64,000 nt of DNA from Tipula vernalis (GCA_958295665.1 OY282559.1:136007241-136071240), one strand, 5' to 3'. Counted from the stretch's first letter, positions 44,455 through 56,431 are shown. A program made the numbers and translations. Notes: generated from the sequence alone by a model not told the origin.

Positions 44455-47330
44455 CTTGGAAATACCAAATTTTTCGAAATCTAGGGGAACAGGTAGGTTA
44501 GATTGAACGGGTCCCGGTCGATATGGCATATTTCATTACGGAATATGAGAAAACCGCCGGTTTCAATACGAACAATTTTTAAAACGGCTTATGGTTCACT
44601 ACGGCATAAGGTACATCACGGAATATTCCAAAACTGCATATTTCAAAACGGCATATGGTACACTACTGCATGCGGTACAATACGGCATATTTCAAAATGA
44701 CATATGGTACTCTACGGCATGCAGTATAATACGGCATATTTCAAAATGGCATATTGCAAAATGGCCTATTTCAAAACGGCATATGGTACATTCCGGCATA
44801 AGGTACACTATGGCATGTATCAAAACGGTAAATTTCAAAATTGGCCATTTCTTAACCGATTAAGAAGAAATTATATTGTTTGTTACGTTTACTAAATTAT
44901 TACGGCTCCAAATTTCTCGATTTAATAGGAGGTGGAAACCAAATTTTCCGGGAAAATTTTCACTTTATTTCTTTCTTTTTATTCAAAATAGGATTTTGAA
45001 TTAGTTAATAATATTGGCTTCGTCAACCTTGCAGACAGAGATCAAAGAGTTTTTATCGGTCTTATCGCTTCTCCTGGTATTACCACAAATGTTAAAAAAG
45101 CAAGTTTTGTAAATATAGAAATTGGTTTAATGTAATTTTAATTCGTTGTATAACTTAGACGAGTAGGGCTGCTCCTCTCCCCTCCCCCAAACACCCGCTT
45201 TTACAGAATTTATACAATTCTACCGGTTTCCAAATTTAAAAAATGTTCCCGAAAAAATTACTAGCACTATCGAAAAACTGTTAAGATACAATCCTGATAT
45301 CAAAATTTTTATAAAAATTTTTTATTCTTACGTACTTTGAATAAAATAACACAATTTTTTTGTTCCAAAAAACTGAAAATTTTCCCGGAAAATGAGAAAT
45401 TTCGCTTCCACCTTCTAAAAACTATAGATACACAATACTACATTCAAAAATTTTCAAAATATATACCTCTTACCTGATTTTCTTGATGGATATGTAAATA
45501 AACTTCAGCCTCTCTTTTTATCAATCTTGCCAAATTTCATCTTATCTTATTACATCTCATAGCCATATTCCAGAGCTTGGACTGAAACTCATTTTAGAAT
45601 CCTATTTTCATCACACTTGTCAAATCTCACCATAATCGATTAAGAAATTGCCAAGTTCCATCAATAATTGGCCATTGCCAGGTCGAATTTCATCAAAATC
45701 GGTCATATTCCAGAACTACTACTAAAATCAGTGTAATAATCCTGTTTCATACCTATAGTAAATTTCATCATATTCGGTTAATAAATAACTAAGTTCTACC
45801 CTAATTTGTCATATTTCAGAATTTCGTCCAAAACCAATTTTAGTATTCCATTTTCATTGCACTTGTCAAATTTCATCATAATCGGCGAAATATTAGCTAA
45901 GTTTTAGAATATGTCATATTGTATCACATGCCATATTTAAATATGTCATCGTTTACCTTATGCCATAGTGTACCATATTCCGTACTGAAATATCCCCTTT
46001 TGAAATATTGCATAATATGTTCTTATGAAATGTGCCATAGTGTGCCTTATGCCGTCCTGTACCATATGCCGTTTTTAAATATGCCATATTTAAATATGTC
46101 ATAGTATACCATGTGCCGTAGTGTACCATATGAGGTTTTAAAACATTCCGTTTTAAAATATGCCATGTTGAACGGATCCCGGATTGAACATATCTGAATT
46201 CGCTTTTGCTATGGTTGTATATCGATATTTCCAATATTTTCCCGCTGTTCTTGAAAAGCGTGCATTCCAACAGAAACTTATTATTAGTTATTGTAAACTT
46301 ACACTAAAAGAAAACTATAAAGAGATTCCATATCAAGAGGAACAGGTAGTTAGGATTGAATATATCTGAATTCGGTACCAATATGATTGTATATCGATTT
46401 TCAAACATTTTCCTGCTGTTCCTGAAAAGGATACTAGTTATAAGTTACAGTAATCCTACTTTAAAGGGAAACCATACAAATTTTCTGAAATCTAGAGAAA
46501 CAGGCAGTAAGTACTGAACATTCCTGAATTCGCTTCTACTATGGCAGTATATCGATTTTTCCAAAATTTCCTCACTGTTCTTCTGTAAATTAAAACTAAT
46601 TCGTTTCCAATATGGTTGCATATATATTTTCCAAAATTTCCTGCTGCTCCTGAAAAGCGCGAATTCTAGTGGAAACTAATTTTAAATTAGTGTAAACCTA
46701 CTCTAAAAGGAAACCATACAAATTTTCCGAAATCTAGGGGAACAGGCAGTGAGGACTGAACATTTCTGAATTCGCTTCCACTATGGTTGAATATCGATTT
46801 TCCAAAATTTTCCCGTTGTTCCTACAAAGCGCGCATTCTAACGGAAACCTATTATGAGTTAATGTATATCTATAGTAATGAAGAACCATACAGATTTACT
46901 CAAGTCGAGGGGAAGAGGCAGTTAGGATTGAACATTTCTGAATTCGCTTCCACTATGGATGATTGTATATCGATTTAATTTTTTTACTTTATTAGACATA
47001 TATTCAACCAATCTATAGTTTAAAATAATCAACTGTGCTGATTGGTAAGCACTTACATAGTATTAACAAATTTAATTCAGCGTTTTTATTAATTACTATT
47101 TTTTCAAAATGTTTCTACTCTATCCCTAGATTTCAGAAAATTTGCCTGCTCCCCTAGATTTCAGAATGATTTTCCCTTAGAGTAGGTCTACAATAACTCA
47201 TAATAGGTTTCCGTTATAATGCGCGCTTTTCAGGAACAGCAGGAAAATTTTGGAAAAATCGATATACAACCATAGTGGAAGCAAATTCAGAAATGTTCAA
47301 TCCTATACCTATTCCCCAAGATGCCAGATT
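44455..47330. repeat. 172-bp satellite array, split by a foldback element
   Basis: Unit landmarks: GGATTGAACATTTCTGAATTCG, CACTATGGTTGTATATCG, TTTTCC.GCTGTTCCTGAAAA, GCGCATTCTAACGGAAAC, then AAATCTAGGGGAACAGGCAG. GAATTC-type landmarks at 46196, 46368, 46526, 46595 (degenerate), 46768 and 46940 give periods of 172, 158, a truncated 69, 173 and 172. A partial unit starts the array at 44455-44508. An inverted unit lies at about 47131-47330. Confidence 0.85.
44509..46181. mobile_element. foldback-type element, 1.67 kb, 8-bp target duplication
   Basis: Flanked by GATTGAAC at 44501-44508 and 46182-46189, both within one broken satellite unit. Ends: GGGTCCCGGTCGATATGGCA (left) and, on the other strand from the right, CGGGATCCGTTCAACATGGCA. 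Long arms consist of irregular ACGGCATATTTCAAAACGGC-type repeats (44520-44870) inverted at 45915-46175; inner arms GGTGGAAACCAAATTTTCCG (44926) and its inverted relative (45335-45418) are nested. The middle holds reverse-orientation 108-bp minisatellite units. No coding sequence. Confidence 0.75.
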
Positions 47331-47715
47331 TACAGTAACTCAAAATAGTTTGCCACACACAATAGTATCCTGTGCAGCTAATCTTATGAGCTAAAACTAA
47401 TGTTTAGCAGGCTATTTATGCAGTTAATTAATTTATTTAAAATTAATCTATAATTTTTCACTTACCTTTTTAACTAAAAATTATTAAAAAAATATTTAGG
47501 TCTACCTATTTATCTGGAGCTCCTGTCCGGAGCTGCTATCGGAAGCAAAGGGAAATTTGAATTTTTTTTTTTTGTACAACCCTAAATGTGGCAAACTATA
47601 TTTTGGTTCAAAAAATTTTGATGGATATCAAATTCAAATGTCATATGGACGTGAACTTTATGCAGTTTTATGACATTTCTTCAATCTAAAAATCATTGGG
47701 ATATTTTTGATGAAT

Positions 47716-48060
47716 AGATTAAAGTAGAAGAGGCAAAAAGATTTTTAAAATCTGGAAAGCTAAAGGATAATCGAGATGCATCATTGCCGGAAGGCGACAA
47801 AGATGAAGATAAATATGTTGATGAAGTGGACATGGCTAGTACAAAAGATGATTCAAAACAAAGAATTATACTGTAGGTAATCTACATATGTACATACATA
47901 TACGCGAAGACACAAGTTAATATCTCAGAAATTTGGACCCCAATTCGGAATATTATATTATCCAAAAACACATTATGTGAGGGATAATCCTAATCCAAAA
48001 TCACATCCTAATCAAAATGAATTAATTTTATTATTTTAGAGTTGAGTTGTGTACGGCACG
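47716..48060 (+). pseudogene. SLU7 splicing-factor relic, plus-strand arm
   Basis: Frame from 47718: [16 protein letters not shown], then [11 protein letters not shown] with TKDDSKQRI, then (after a small insertion containing ATGTACATACAT) REDTS, a stop, [12 protein letters not shown] and the following K-rich block. This matches the centre of SLU7, the second-step pre-mRNA splicing factor (...[38 protein letters not shown]...). Stops and an insertion break it. A similar sequence lies inverted at 49030-49260; the two copies share AATTAATTTTATTATTTTAG, an intron-like acceptor, so the source was intron-containing genomic DNA. Confidence 0.8.
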
Positions 48061-48414
48061 CAATTTTAAAAAAAAATAAAATCGGGAATTATTTATTTAA
48101 ATCTTGTTTGCACCCCATTAAATTGGCCAGACACAACTTTGGTGTTATTCGATCCTAGATAGGCCCATTCTGTACCGGGATTTGCAATAAATTCAATTAG
48201 TTTGAAATACTTCTAAAATTTTAGAGAGTCACTTTTAGTTAGATTCAAAAGAACTAAACACCTATCCCTTGGTGAACATTATCTCCGGTTAAAAACGCGA
48301 GCTACCAAAGCCAATGATTTTGCCACACACTTTCAATAAGTTGTATCCATTTCAGCTATTCTTTGAATATCTAGCATTCATTTCTTCAATTCTTAGTATT
48401 AAATGGCATGAAAA

Positions 48415-48615
48415 ATATTAAAAAGGCTAGAGTTTGTGAAAGCGAAATAGTGGAAGATCGTTACTCGGATTGCCATAAAATTTTTACTTAAATTTTAACT
48501 TGCGGTCATGTAACATGTCGAGGTTGTTTAACGAACAGCAAGCAAATGATTGAAGTTTGTATGTTATGTTCGAAAGATTATACAAATTGTGATCTAATAA
48601 AACTGAATCTTTGAA
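48415..48615 (+). pseudogene. RING-finger protein relic
   Basis: The plus frame KARVCESEIVEDRYSDC, then (after a stop at about 48500) ILTCGHVTCRGCLTNS and [20 protein letters not shown] shows a C-x..., LTCGH-x2-C-x2-C, C-x2-C RING pattern, with a stop and AATAAA at 48616. RING domains recruit E2 ubiquitin enzymes. It lies between the two inverted SLU7 pieces, so the whole block may derive from a rearranged gene cluster. The parent family is not identified. Confidence 0.55.
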
Positions 48616-48689
48616 TAAAATAAATTAGCCTTACTGGAAATTGTGGTAGATAAATAATTGTTAAGAAGGATAAATACGCATGATACATG

Positions 48690-49260
48690 ATTTTTCCATT
48701 TCGAGAATATTCAGTGTAATTTTCGGTTTGTACTAGCAACAAAGATTTTGGTGGAACTTGGAAATGCCCCTCGCAACCATATTTTTCTAAAATTGGGTCT
48801 TTCACTTGAGATTTAAATTCTTCTTTCTGTTTGTCATATTCTTGTTGTAGCAATTACAATTTAGTTGGCTCAGCTATACATCAACATCTTTACTATAAGC
48901 TTCCTAAACAAATAGTTCTGCTTTAGAATATTTTTGCGTGTCTCCAGTACACAACTCAGCTCTAAAATAATAAAATTAATTTATTTATTTATTTCTAAAC
49001 TTAGTGAACAAAAATTCATTATACTATTCAGGGTGTGATTTTGGATCAGGCCGAATTGAGGTCTACATTTCTGAGATTTTAAGCTGTGTCTTCACGTATA
49101 AGAAGAATACATACAGTATAATTCTTTGCTTTGAATCGAATTTTGTACCAAGTATGTCCAGTTCTTCAACATAATATTTATGTTCATCTTCGTCACCTTC
49201 CGACAATGAACATCTTGATTATCCTTTTTTTTAACGCATTCGTCAACAATCTCCGGATGA
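48690..49260 (-). pseudogene. SLU7 splicing-factor relic, minus-strand arm
   Basis: On the minus strand: a DEDEHKYYVEELD-like acidic block (about 49200), REDT near 49090, then after the intron-like TTATTATTTTAG the exon LCTGDTQKYSKAELFV with a stop, EAYSKDVDV, and, in 48853 onward, [32 protein letters not shown]-like [22 protein letters not shown]. This is the SLU7 C-terminal third in native order. The frame breaks at about 48855 and at the former intron; after NGKI homology stops. It is a decayed gene piece or pseudogene, not a retrocopy, because the intron boundary persists. Confidence 0.8.
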
Positions 49261-51990
49261 TTTTTAAATATTTTTACTCTCTCGTTTTTTTATTTTGAAG
49301 AAATGTCATACAACTGCATGCAGTTAGGTAACATTTGAGTTTTTTGGTTACTAGCGACACATGTGCATAATAGCAAAACTTTCAATAGAAATGTCCCACG
49401 TGCTCGCGATAGTCTGCTAACGAAAATACGCGGGTAATAATCGTATTAACCGATAAATAGAAAAAAAAACATTGAAATGAATTTTGTATATATTATTTAC
49501 ACTAATACACTCACAAATATTTAGAAATAGGAAAAATTTCATGCTTCTGCTCTAATTCGTGCAGATTTTCCTAAATTGGCTAATACTTCACGTGAACTTG
49601 TTAATCGAGTAAAATTATAAATTTTAAACTCCCTATGAGTCAAGAGTAAATAAACATTTTATTTAATGAGCTGAATTCCAGTCTCTCGGCCACATTTATG
49701 ACCGGATACATAATTATGAAAGTGATATAAAATATATACTCCATAATTCACCTGTTGGCATTTGTCTCATAAAAACTGTCATAAATATCCGGATGTTTTG
49801 GTAGTTGACATGTTAAATGTCCTTTCACAAGTGCATATATTGCACACATAAATACTACATGTATACAAAAACACTATCGCCTACCAACAAAAATTCATCT
49901 GGTTTCCATTTTCGATTTTTTCAAAAATTTTCATTTAAATTTTGTCTCTCGCACAGGAAATAACTAAGATTGTTAAAAATACAAGAAATTAATTGACCAA
50001 ACCAATGTTGATATATACGCATACTCATTTTATATATGTATTATGACCAAACCGACTATAAGCCTAGCTGCATATAATTTTCTCAAAAGGTTAAGAATAT
50101 TTTCAAATTTATATTTATATGCGTACACATATTCAACAACAACAACTACAACAACAAAATTTATTACTTTAATGTTTGAAAAATTTCAATAATTTCCAGA
50201 CAAAACATATGTTGTACATATGTGGAAATCATCATTAGTTAAATACAACAACAACAACAATGCGGCATAATAATAAGAAGAATATCATGATATCTTTAGA
50301 AGACAAATAACGCGTACACACCATAATATACAAAAGAAATTTGTCATATTTTTGGTTGTGGTCGATCGATCATCGCGTTGCGCCTTTACATACTTACGAG
50401 TATGTACAAATCGATTTTAATTAGATCGAGTTCATATTTATCACAACATATGGTCAACAATTTTGCACAAAAATCGAAATTAATTGAAAATTTTGGTACA
50501 GATATGTACCTGAGGAAATCGCTCTGTCAAAAATATCCATTTAATACTAAATATTTTGAAATGAGATTAAAAATCGAAAGATTTGTAATTTGAAGACTTA
50601 AGGATATTCCATTTCTTGAAGCGATACAAAAATTATTTCTAATCTCTACATTTTTATCTTTGCTGCTGCTGGATAAACATGAGTCCATTGTGCAATTAAA
50701 ATGTTTACAAACCTTTTTGTGTTATTTTAATGGATTTATTGGGAACAAAAAAAAAATTGGCACAAGGTTATAAGGATCTATTGTATACCGATCGCAAACA
50801 TATTTTTATTTTATTTTATGTATGTATGCTCGCTTGAGGCGTAAGATTGACCTTATTTTTAGACTATATGTATACGATATTTTGATGTAACATGACTCAA
50901 TTATAGACCTCCCTCCTGAACGACTTGGCATACAAAAAATTATTTCTGTTACTCATAAGTCGCTGGTATGATATTCCATTGAAAAACAGTCATTAAAAAT
51001 AAATTAGATCATTCATTCATATTGATCGTCTAAAACTTAAATCTAACGTTATATGTTAATATGGAATGTCCAAACATTTGGTGATATTTAAGATTTTTGT
51101 TGTTTGAATATTTCTATTTATAATCGCCATGAGGCCGTCAAAAAAAAATCTTGACTCATTAAAAATATTTTGTTTGGTTTTCATTTTATATCGTACTACG
51201 GGTAACATAATATAGCGTTAATGAAAACGCCGCCACAATTCTGTCTTAACTTCAATGTGGTCAAGTCAATCAAAAATTACGTATAATTGAATTGTTTTGT
51301 TTTTGTAGTGTTTGATCATCGGAGTCATGATTGCATTACTCTCTTAACCATATTTATTCAAAATTTAACATTTTACTGGGCACGGTCAAAATTTATAAAA
51401 CATTATGGTACTCATCACGCTTCAACAGAATCATGAGAATTTTTAATATTCTACAAATAACTTAAGTATCATATGACCGGAAAATCAGGAATAGATGAAA
51501 ATTGTCGGTCAATCAGAAAATCGCCAGACATTAACACTTGCAAGTAGGATCAATTTAAAACTGATTCAATGATCGAAAGTTTAAAACCAATTAAGCTTGT
51601 TTGACCAATTTAGCCTATACTTCAACGGTAAGTTAGGTCTTCCCATATCTCGACTTATATAAAAAAAGTATTCCACCAAATTGCTGAGAATTAGGATTTG
51701 TTAAACGGAATTCCGGGATCCCGATTTCCCAGGATTTCTCGGTTTTCAATTTATTTAGAGTAAGTAGTTTTTTGGCTCAAATCGGCAAAAGAAATTAAGG
51801 GATTCTCAAACGGAATTCTGGGATCACGTTTTCTTTGTCAAAAGCGTGACAGGGAAATCCAGGGATTTTCCGGTTTTCCAGTTATTTATTTTATTATATA
51901 TTCAGAAAAATATTAGATCCGAATGCAGACAATTTGAACATTGGGTAAAGAATTTTATCCATCAACAGCATTTCAAGCCAAATTCAGGCC
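49261..51990. other. AT-rich, unique-looking DNA, no gene recognised
   Basis: Short CAA/ACA-rich and TATATGTA-type tracts; ORF 50378-50593 has no motif. Near 51700-51880 two diverged copies of a GGAATTC.GGGATC.CG-TTTCC block follow each other. Confidence 0.4.
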
Positions 51991-52100
51991 AATTAAGAGG
52001 GAACTTTGTTATTTCTTAACCAATTATGGCGAAATTCGGCGTTCACGACGGAAAGGGGCTTCTAAGATGAACTTTAGATAAAGTTCTGGAAAGTGGATAG
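51991..52100 (+). repeat. isolated 108-bp minisatellite-related unit
   Basis: TTTCTTAACCAATTATGGCG, AAATTCGGCGTTCACGACGG, then TAGATAAAGTTCTGGAAAGT match the 42745-43060 units in order. Confidence 0.55.
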
Positions 52101-52293
52101 CTAAATGGGATTTTAAGATTTCCCAGTTCATTCCTAATCGGCCTGAAGATTCGGGAATCAGAGACAGGCCAATCCTCAATTAGGCTCTTAAACTGAGGTA
52201 TTTTCCGTAATAAGTTATTCCTATGCCGTTATATATTTACTTAGATGAAATCCCACGATTTCCCGGTCACACTTGTGAGATAAAAACAAGATG

Positions 52294-52516
52294 AAGTTAA
52301 AGCTGAAGGCCGATATTCAAAAATCACAAACGAGAGCAAAACAACCAATAAAACCAGACACATTGATGAATGGAGGCGATATGGGCTAGCAACAACTTTT
52401 GTCGGAAGATGACGGGTCACGCTTAATGGACAAGCTTTATAACGGGCAAAGTTAAAGCTGAAGGCCGATATTCAAAAATCACAAACGACAGCAAAACAAC
52501 CAATAAAACCAAACAC
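52294..52516 (+). repeat. near-identical 67-bp direct repeat, 155 bp apart
   Basis: AGTTAAAGCTGAAGGCCGAT followed by ATTCAAAAATCACAAACGA and GCAAAACAACCAATAAAACC starts at 52295 and at 52450, with two mismatches (GAGAG/GACAG; CAGACA/CAAACA). The spacer ends AACGGGCA. It may mark a recent local duplication. Confidence 0.8.
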
Positions 52517-53013
52517 TCTAACTGTAACCCTTGTTCTACAACCCATTGTCGTGACTTGACCTATGTCCTTTTTTGTCCGTCACTTCTTGCGAGTGTTTCA
52601 GTTTACTGAGCTAAACGGAGATAATTAAAAGATCGGAACCGTTATGATGCGCTAAATTCAAAGGTTGACATAGCGCGATAACCCTCTTTCGACAGGCAAC
52701 ATATACTGTTAACTTTTGGGCGCCACTCTGGAATTCCAGAGAGGCCTAAATTGTACGTTAGTGAAAACCCGCGCTTGCTCAGTCGAGCAGTCCACCCCGA
52801 TGTGGGGGATATTGACAATTTGTGCGCTCTCGTAACACTCTTTGAGCAAACCTGTCGTTGAAAAACCACTCTGTGTATATATAGCTTCCTCCTTTTTTTT
52901 TTTCTTTTTGTCATAGTTGAGAATTAGCGTAATAGTGCTCTCCTTTCATTAAAGAAAAATTTTCGACATTAAATCGACCAGTCTCGTGTACTGATGTTTC
53001 GGATGCACTATAT

Positions 53014-53930
53014 CAGAGCCTTCTAGAGTATAGAGCCATAATCTTAATGACGTATTTTTTAGAAGCTTTTTTAGTGGTATAACTTGTCACTGATTTCCAT
53101 AGGAATCCATAGTAAAAATGGTGTTTTTTAGCTTCAAGTTTTTCAATGAAAAAAGCAAAAATATTATAACATGTTTATATAAAAGTTTTCTACATATCTT
53201 TAAGAACAATATACAAGAAGGCCATATTGGTATTAAGTAAATATTAATTGGAGAAATATTCAAATTAAATTATTTCTAAAATATATTTTTTCGAACTTTC
53301 ATTTTGAAAAATACATCAAAGTTGGCTCTGACAAATTAAAATAATATTTGCTAAATTTATCTTTAGTTTTACTAGTGTACGTAAGATGTCTAAATGGTTA
53401 CAGAAAAATACGAAAAAAAGTTATTTAACCCCAAAATTAACAAACGTTCCTATATTTTGTGAATTTGTTTTGCTTTTCCTACAATTTTTGAACTTGAAAT
53501 TTCCCCAGATGGTAATTTTTGGTACGATTTTTCCAAATTTTTACGGCCATCACTGCCATCTATGTAATGTATATTGACTTAATGACCAACGAATCGTAGT
53601 AAGCTTTTATTTTAATTTGACCAGAATGCTGTTGTTAAGAAATTTTTCTTATATTTTGGTTTAAATAAATCAATTATTACAAGAAAATGAAAACGATTTA
53701 CTTCAACGACATTCATATATGTTGAAATTCAAACATTTATAAAAGTATTTTTGAAATCATAATTAAGAATTTGTAACGTTTTCATTTAAAAATTTGTCTT
53801 AGGAAAAAAAGTGATTTCCCATATGTTTTGTGTGTTTTACTATGAAAAGTTCCGTTTTTTCCTCGTTTCTAATTCCCTTATAAAAGCTCAGATTTTTTGA
53901 TTATGGCTCTATAAAATACAGGGTGCTCTG
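53014..53930. mobile_element. nonautonomous TIR element, 917 bp, 7-bp target duplication
   Basis: Ends CAGAGCCTTCTAGAGTATAG (left) and, on the other strand, CAGAGCACCCTGTATTTTAT (right), each reaching TATAGAGCCATAATC. Flanked by ACTATAT at 53007-53013 and 53931-53937. The ORF at 53386-53577 has no recognised motif. The CAGAG tip recalls hAT, whose duplication is usually 8 bp. Confidence 0.65.
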
Positions 53931-54199
53931 ACTATATACTTATAAATTGTTACTAAAGTAAAGTAGTTAAACAAGCGGCGATCCATACAGTTTCATGACG
54001 GCTGAGTGTCCGTAACCGAGTTGCACCAACCAACTACTTGTAAGGCTTCGGCCAAATAAATGGTTCGAAACTGGGATACACGGAATTTATTTTTGGATCA
54101 GAACATATGAAATTGAAGTTCTTCTCTCAAAGTACCCAACCGACTGCTTGTTTGACTACACTACTATAGCAACAATTTATGTGTACAGTCCATCCCTGA

Positions 54200-54431
54200 A
54201 GGCGGGCGCATGCCAAATGACTAGGTTTTTCGACACGCAGTCTACACTAAACAGATAAAATGTTTCCACCTTTCTTGCGTTGTATTCTAAAAAGATACTA
54301 AATGTTATTTTTGTTGTATGTAGTCTTGGCAACTTTTTTCAGAATATAACACAAGAGAGATGGAAAATTTTTATATTTTTAGTGTAGACCGCGTGTCGAA
54401 AAACCTGAAGTCTTTTGGCATGCGCCCGCCT
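54200..54431. mobile_element. hairpin MITE, 232 bp, TGA target duplication
   Basis: Ends AGGCGGGCGCATGCCAAA (left) and its inverted copy AGGCGGGCGCATGCCAAA (right strand). Pairing continues over about 100 bp: AGGTTTTTCGACACGC, GTCTACACTAAA and so on. The only loop is a short AT-rich centre. TGA at 54197-54199 and 54432-54434 fits a 3-bp duplication as made by PIF/Harbinger elements. Confidence 0.8.
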
Positions 54432-55308
54432 TGAAACACCAGGTTACAGTATTTGTTTCTGTACGGATACCTTCCTATTTGGGGCACTTATTACCAAAAT
54501 ACGCTTGTTGATGATCCCGTATTTTGGCACTTGATGTTATCTCCAGTGCCTTATTGTATCCCTCTATTATTTTATTTTGGGTTAAAATAAAACTCTTTAT
54601 CGTAATACGTTATAATTTATTTTATTTTTCCCATTATTATTGTCTATATACGTATTTTATTTTCGATAACTCGTTTAGACCTCAAAAACTATTTTTTTTT
54701 GGTTTTATTTTACTGGCAAATTTGGTGGCTTGCTATTATCATTAAAATAATGCGATTGGCGACATCTAACATAAACTAGCTTAATTACTAGGTCCGTACA
54801 AATAGTCTAAATTCCAATATATTGTTGTGTTGTGTTTTCCTTCTCGTCAACAGTATTAATAATGTCGAGAATAGGCGAGAATCAAACTTTGCTACCTTAA
54901 ACCGATATTAATTAATTTTTGGAAGCCAATATAATCCGAGGGTATTGTGTTAGTCAAAGTTGGCGAATCAGGTAAAGGCAAGCAAGGTAAAGATACCACG
55001 AAGCAACCGTAATAATATCGGAAGTATTACGGTGTGACTTTCAAAATGTCTCCAATAAACAATCTAATACCCTTAACACACTGCAATTTAATGAAAGGAT
55101 TTAGTGCGTTTTTCGAGTTAAATCCGAGTAGGTTAAACCAATGGCTGTCTATGGCCTGTACGATAAGGTTGGATCACGAGTTATTGTGGCTGCACAGGAA
55201 TATATAATTGCTGGAGCAAAATTAAAATATTTAGTATGTTCCCAACTAAGATACTACCGATCAATAGTAATCAAATTTTTTAGGTCAAGCAAAGTTTTTA
55301 GATATTAA

Positions 55309-55833
55309 GGGGGAATACGAATTCAAGGGTCATTTTGTCCAGTTTATTTATTGAAGCGATATTTTTAAATTCGGGTGCACGAAAAAATGTTGTTTAAAAA
55401 CAAAATGGCGGCGCAGTGGCTGACGAAAGGAAACTCCTTTTTTTTAATGTCCTCCACGGGTGGAAATCTACAGGTCAATATTTTAAATCTAGAACAAAAA
55501 GCGAAAAAGATTTTGAACAAGTTCTCAAAATCTAGCTCAATTTAATGAGCAAAATTTAATGATTTTATACGCCATTTTTCAAAAATCCTAATTACGTCAC
55601 TGGATTTTGACACCTTTTCGTTCTTTTAAGATTGAAAATTGTGGCCTGTATAGATTTCCGCCTGTGGAAGTCATTAAATGGGTTTCTTCTTATCAACCAT
55701 TGCGCCGCCATTTTGTTTATGAATAAAATTTTTTCGTATAATCCAAGATTTCTATAAACATGTATTAAAAACCTAATTGAAAAATTTTGCTTCAATAAAT
55801 AAATTGGAGAAAATGACCCTTGATTTCGCTCCC
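55309..55833. mobile_element. foldback MITE, ~525 bp
   Basis: Left arm GGGGGAATACGAATTCAAGG, GTCATTTTGTCCAGTTTATT and the right arm (reverse strand) GGGAGCGAAATCAAGGGTCA, TTTTCTCCAATTTATTTATT share their order. Further pairing blocks: AAAACAAAATGGCGGCGCA and CCACGGGTGGAAATCTACAG with their partners near 55700 and 55640. The arms are about 200 bp, the centre about 100 bp. No target duplication could be fixed. Confidence 0.7.
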
Positions 55834-56431
55834 ACAAGGAGCTTTTACTCATTAATGGCGATTGCAGGTTGCGAGTTTGGTAAAATTTCGGTTCACCAAA
55901 AATATTTTTGAATAAATCCGAATTTGCTATAATAACGAAATTCGACCGTACCAAGTGCACAGTCCATAGGTTTCATAGCGAAAAATATTTTTAGAAAAAC
56001 CGACTAAGATTTGACCCCGCACTTTTATAAAGCTTCTCGATCAATAGTTTATCTAGACTAAGGCAGCTTTACTTTTTAAAATAATTTTTAGAAAAGCGCC
56101 AAACACCATTGATCGGATATTTTTCATATGCTCGTTACCCCCAGGTACTTTACCTTCTTTACTGTTTCAACGTTTTACCATATAGCTACTATGATTTTTC
56201 CCGCTTTATTGAATTTATTTGAATAACTTGGATGTGGTAAAAAAACAAGCAGCATTTATCCTGCCTTTATCCAAATATTTTTAAATTCTTAGTCCCTGTT
56301 GTTCACTATAATCAGCGGAAATTATAATTTCAAATACTATAGATTCTTTATGTCTAAAAATTTCACAGCTGTTATCTTACCTAATTTTTCGAAACTTTTA
56401 ACTGATTGGAAAGACATCAGTCGCCGATTTT

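Noticed and set aside
44455..47330. Repeat array as a CRISPR
   Set aside because: The units are 172 bp with no spacer alternation; this is a eukaryotic satellite interrupted by a foldback element.
50378..50593. 71-residue plus ORF as a host exon
   Set aside because: No recognisable domain, splice context or homologous block.
52642..52914. 90-residue minus ORF in a GC-richer patch
   Set aside because: No motif; the composition change alone does not support a gene.
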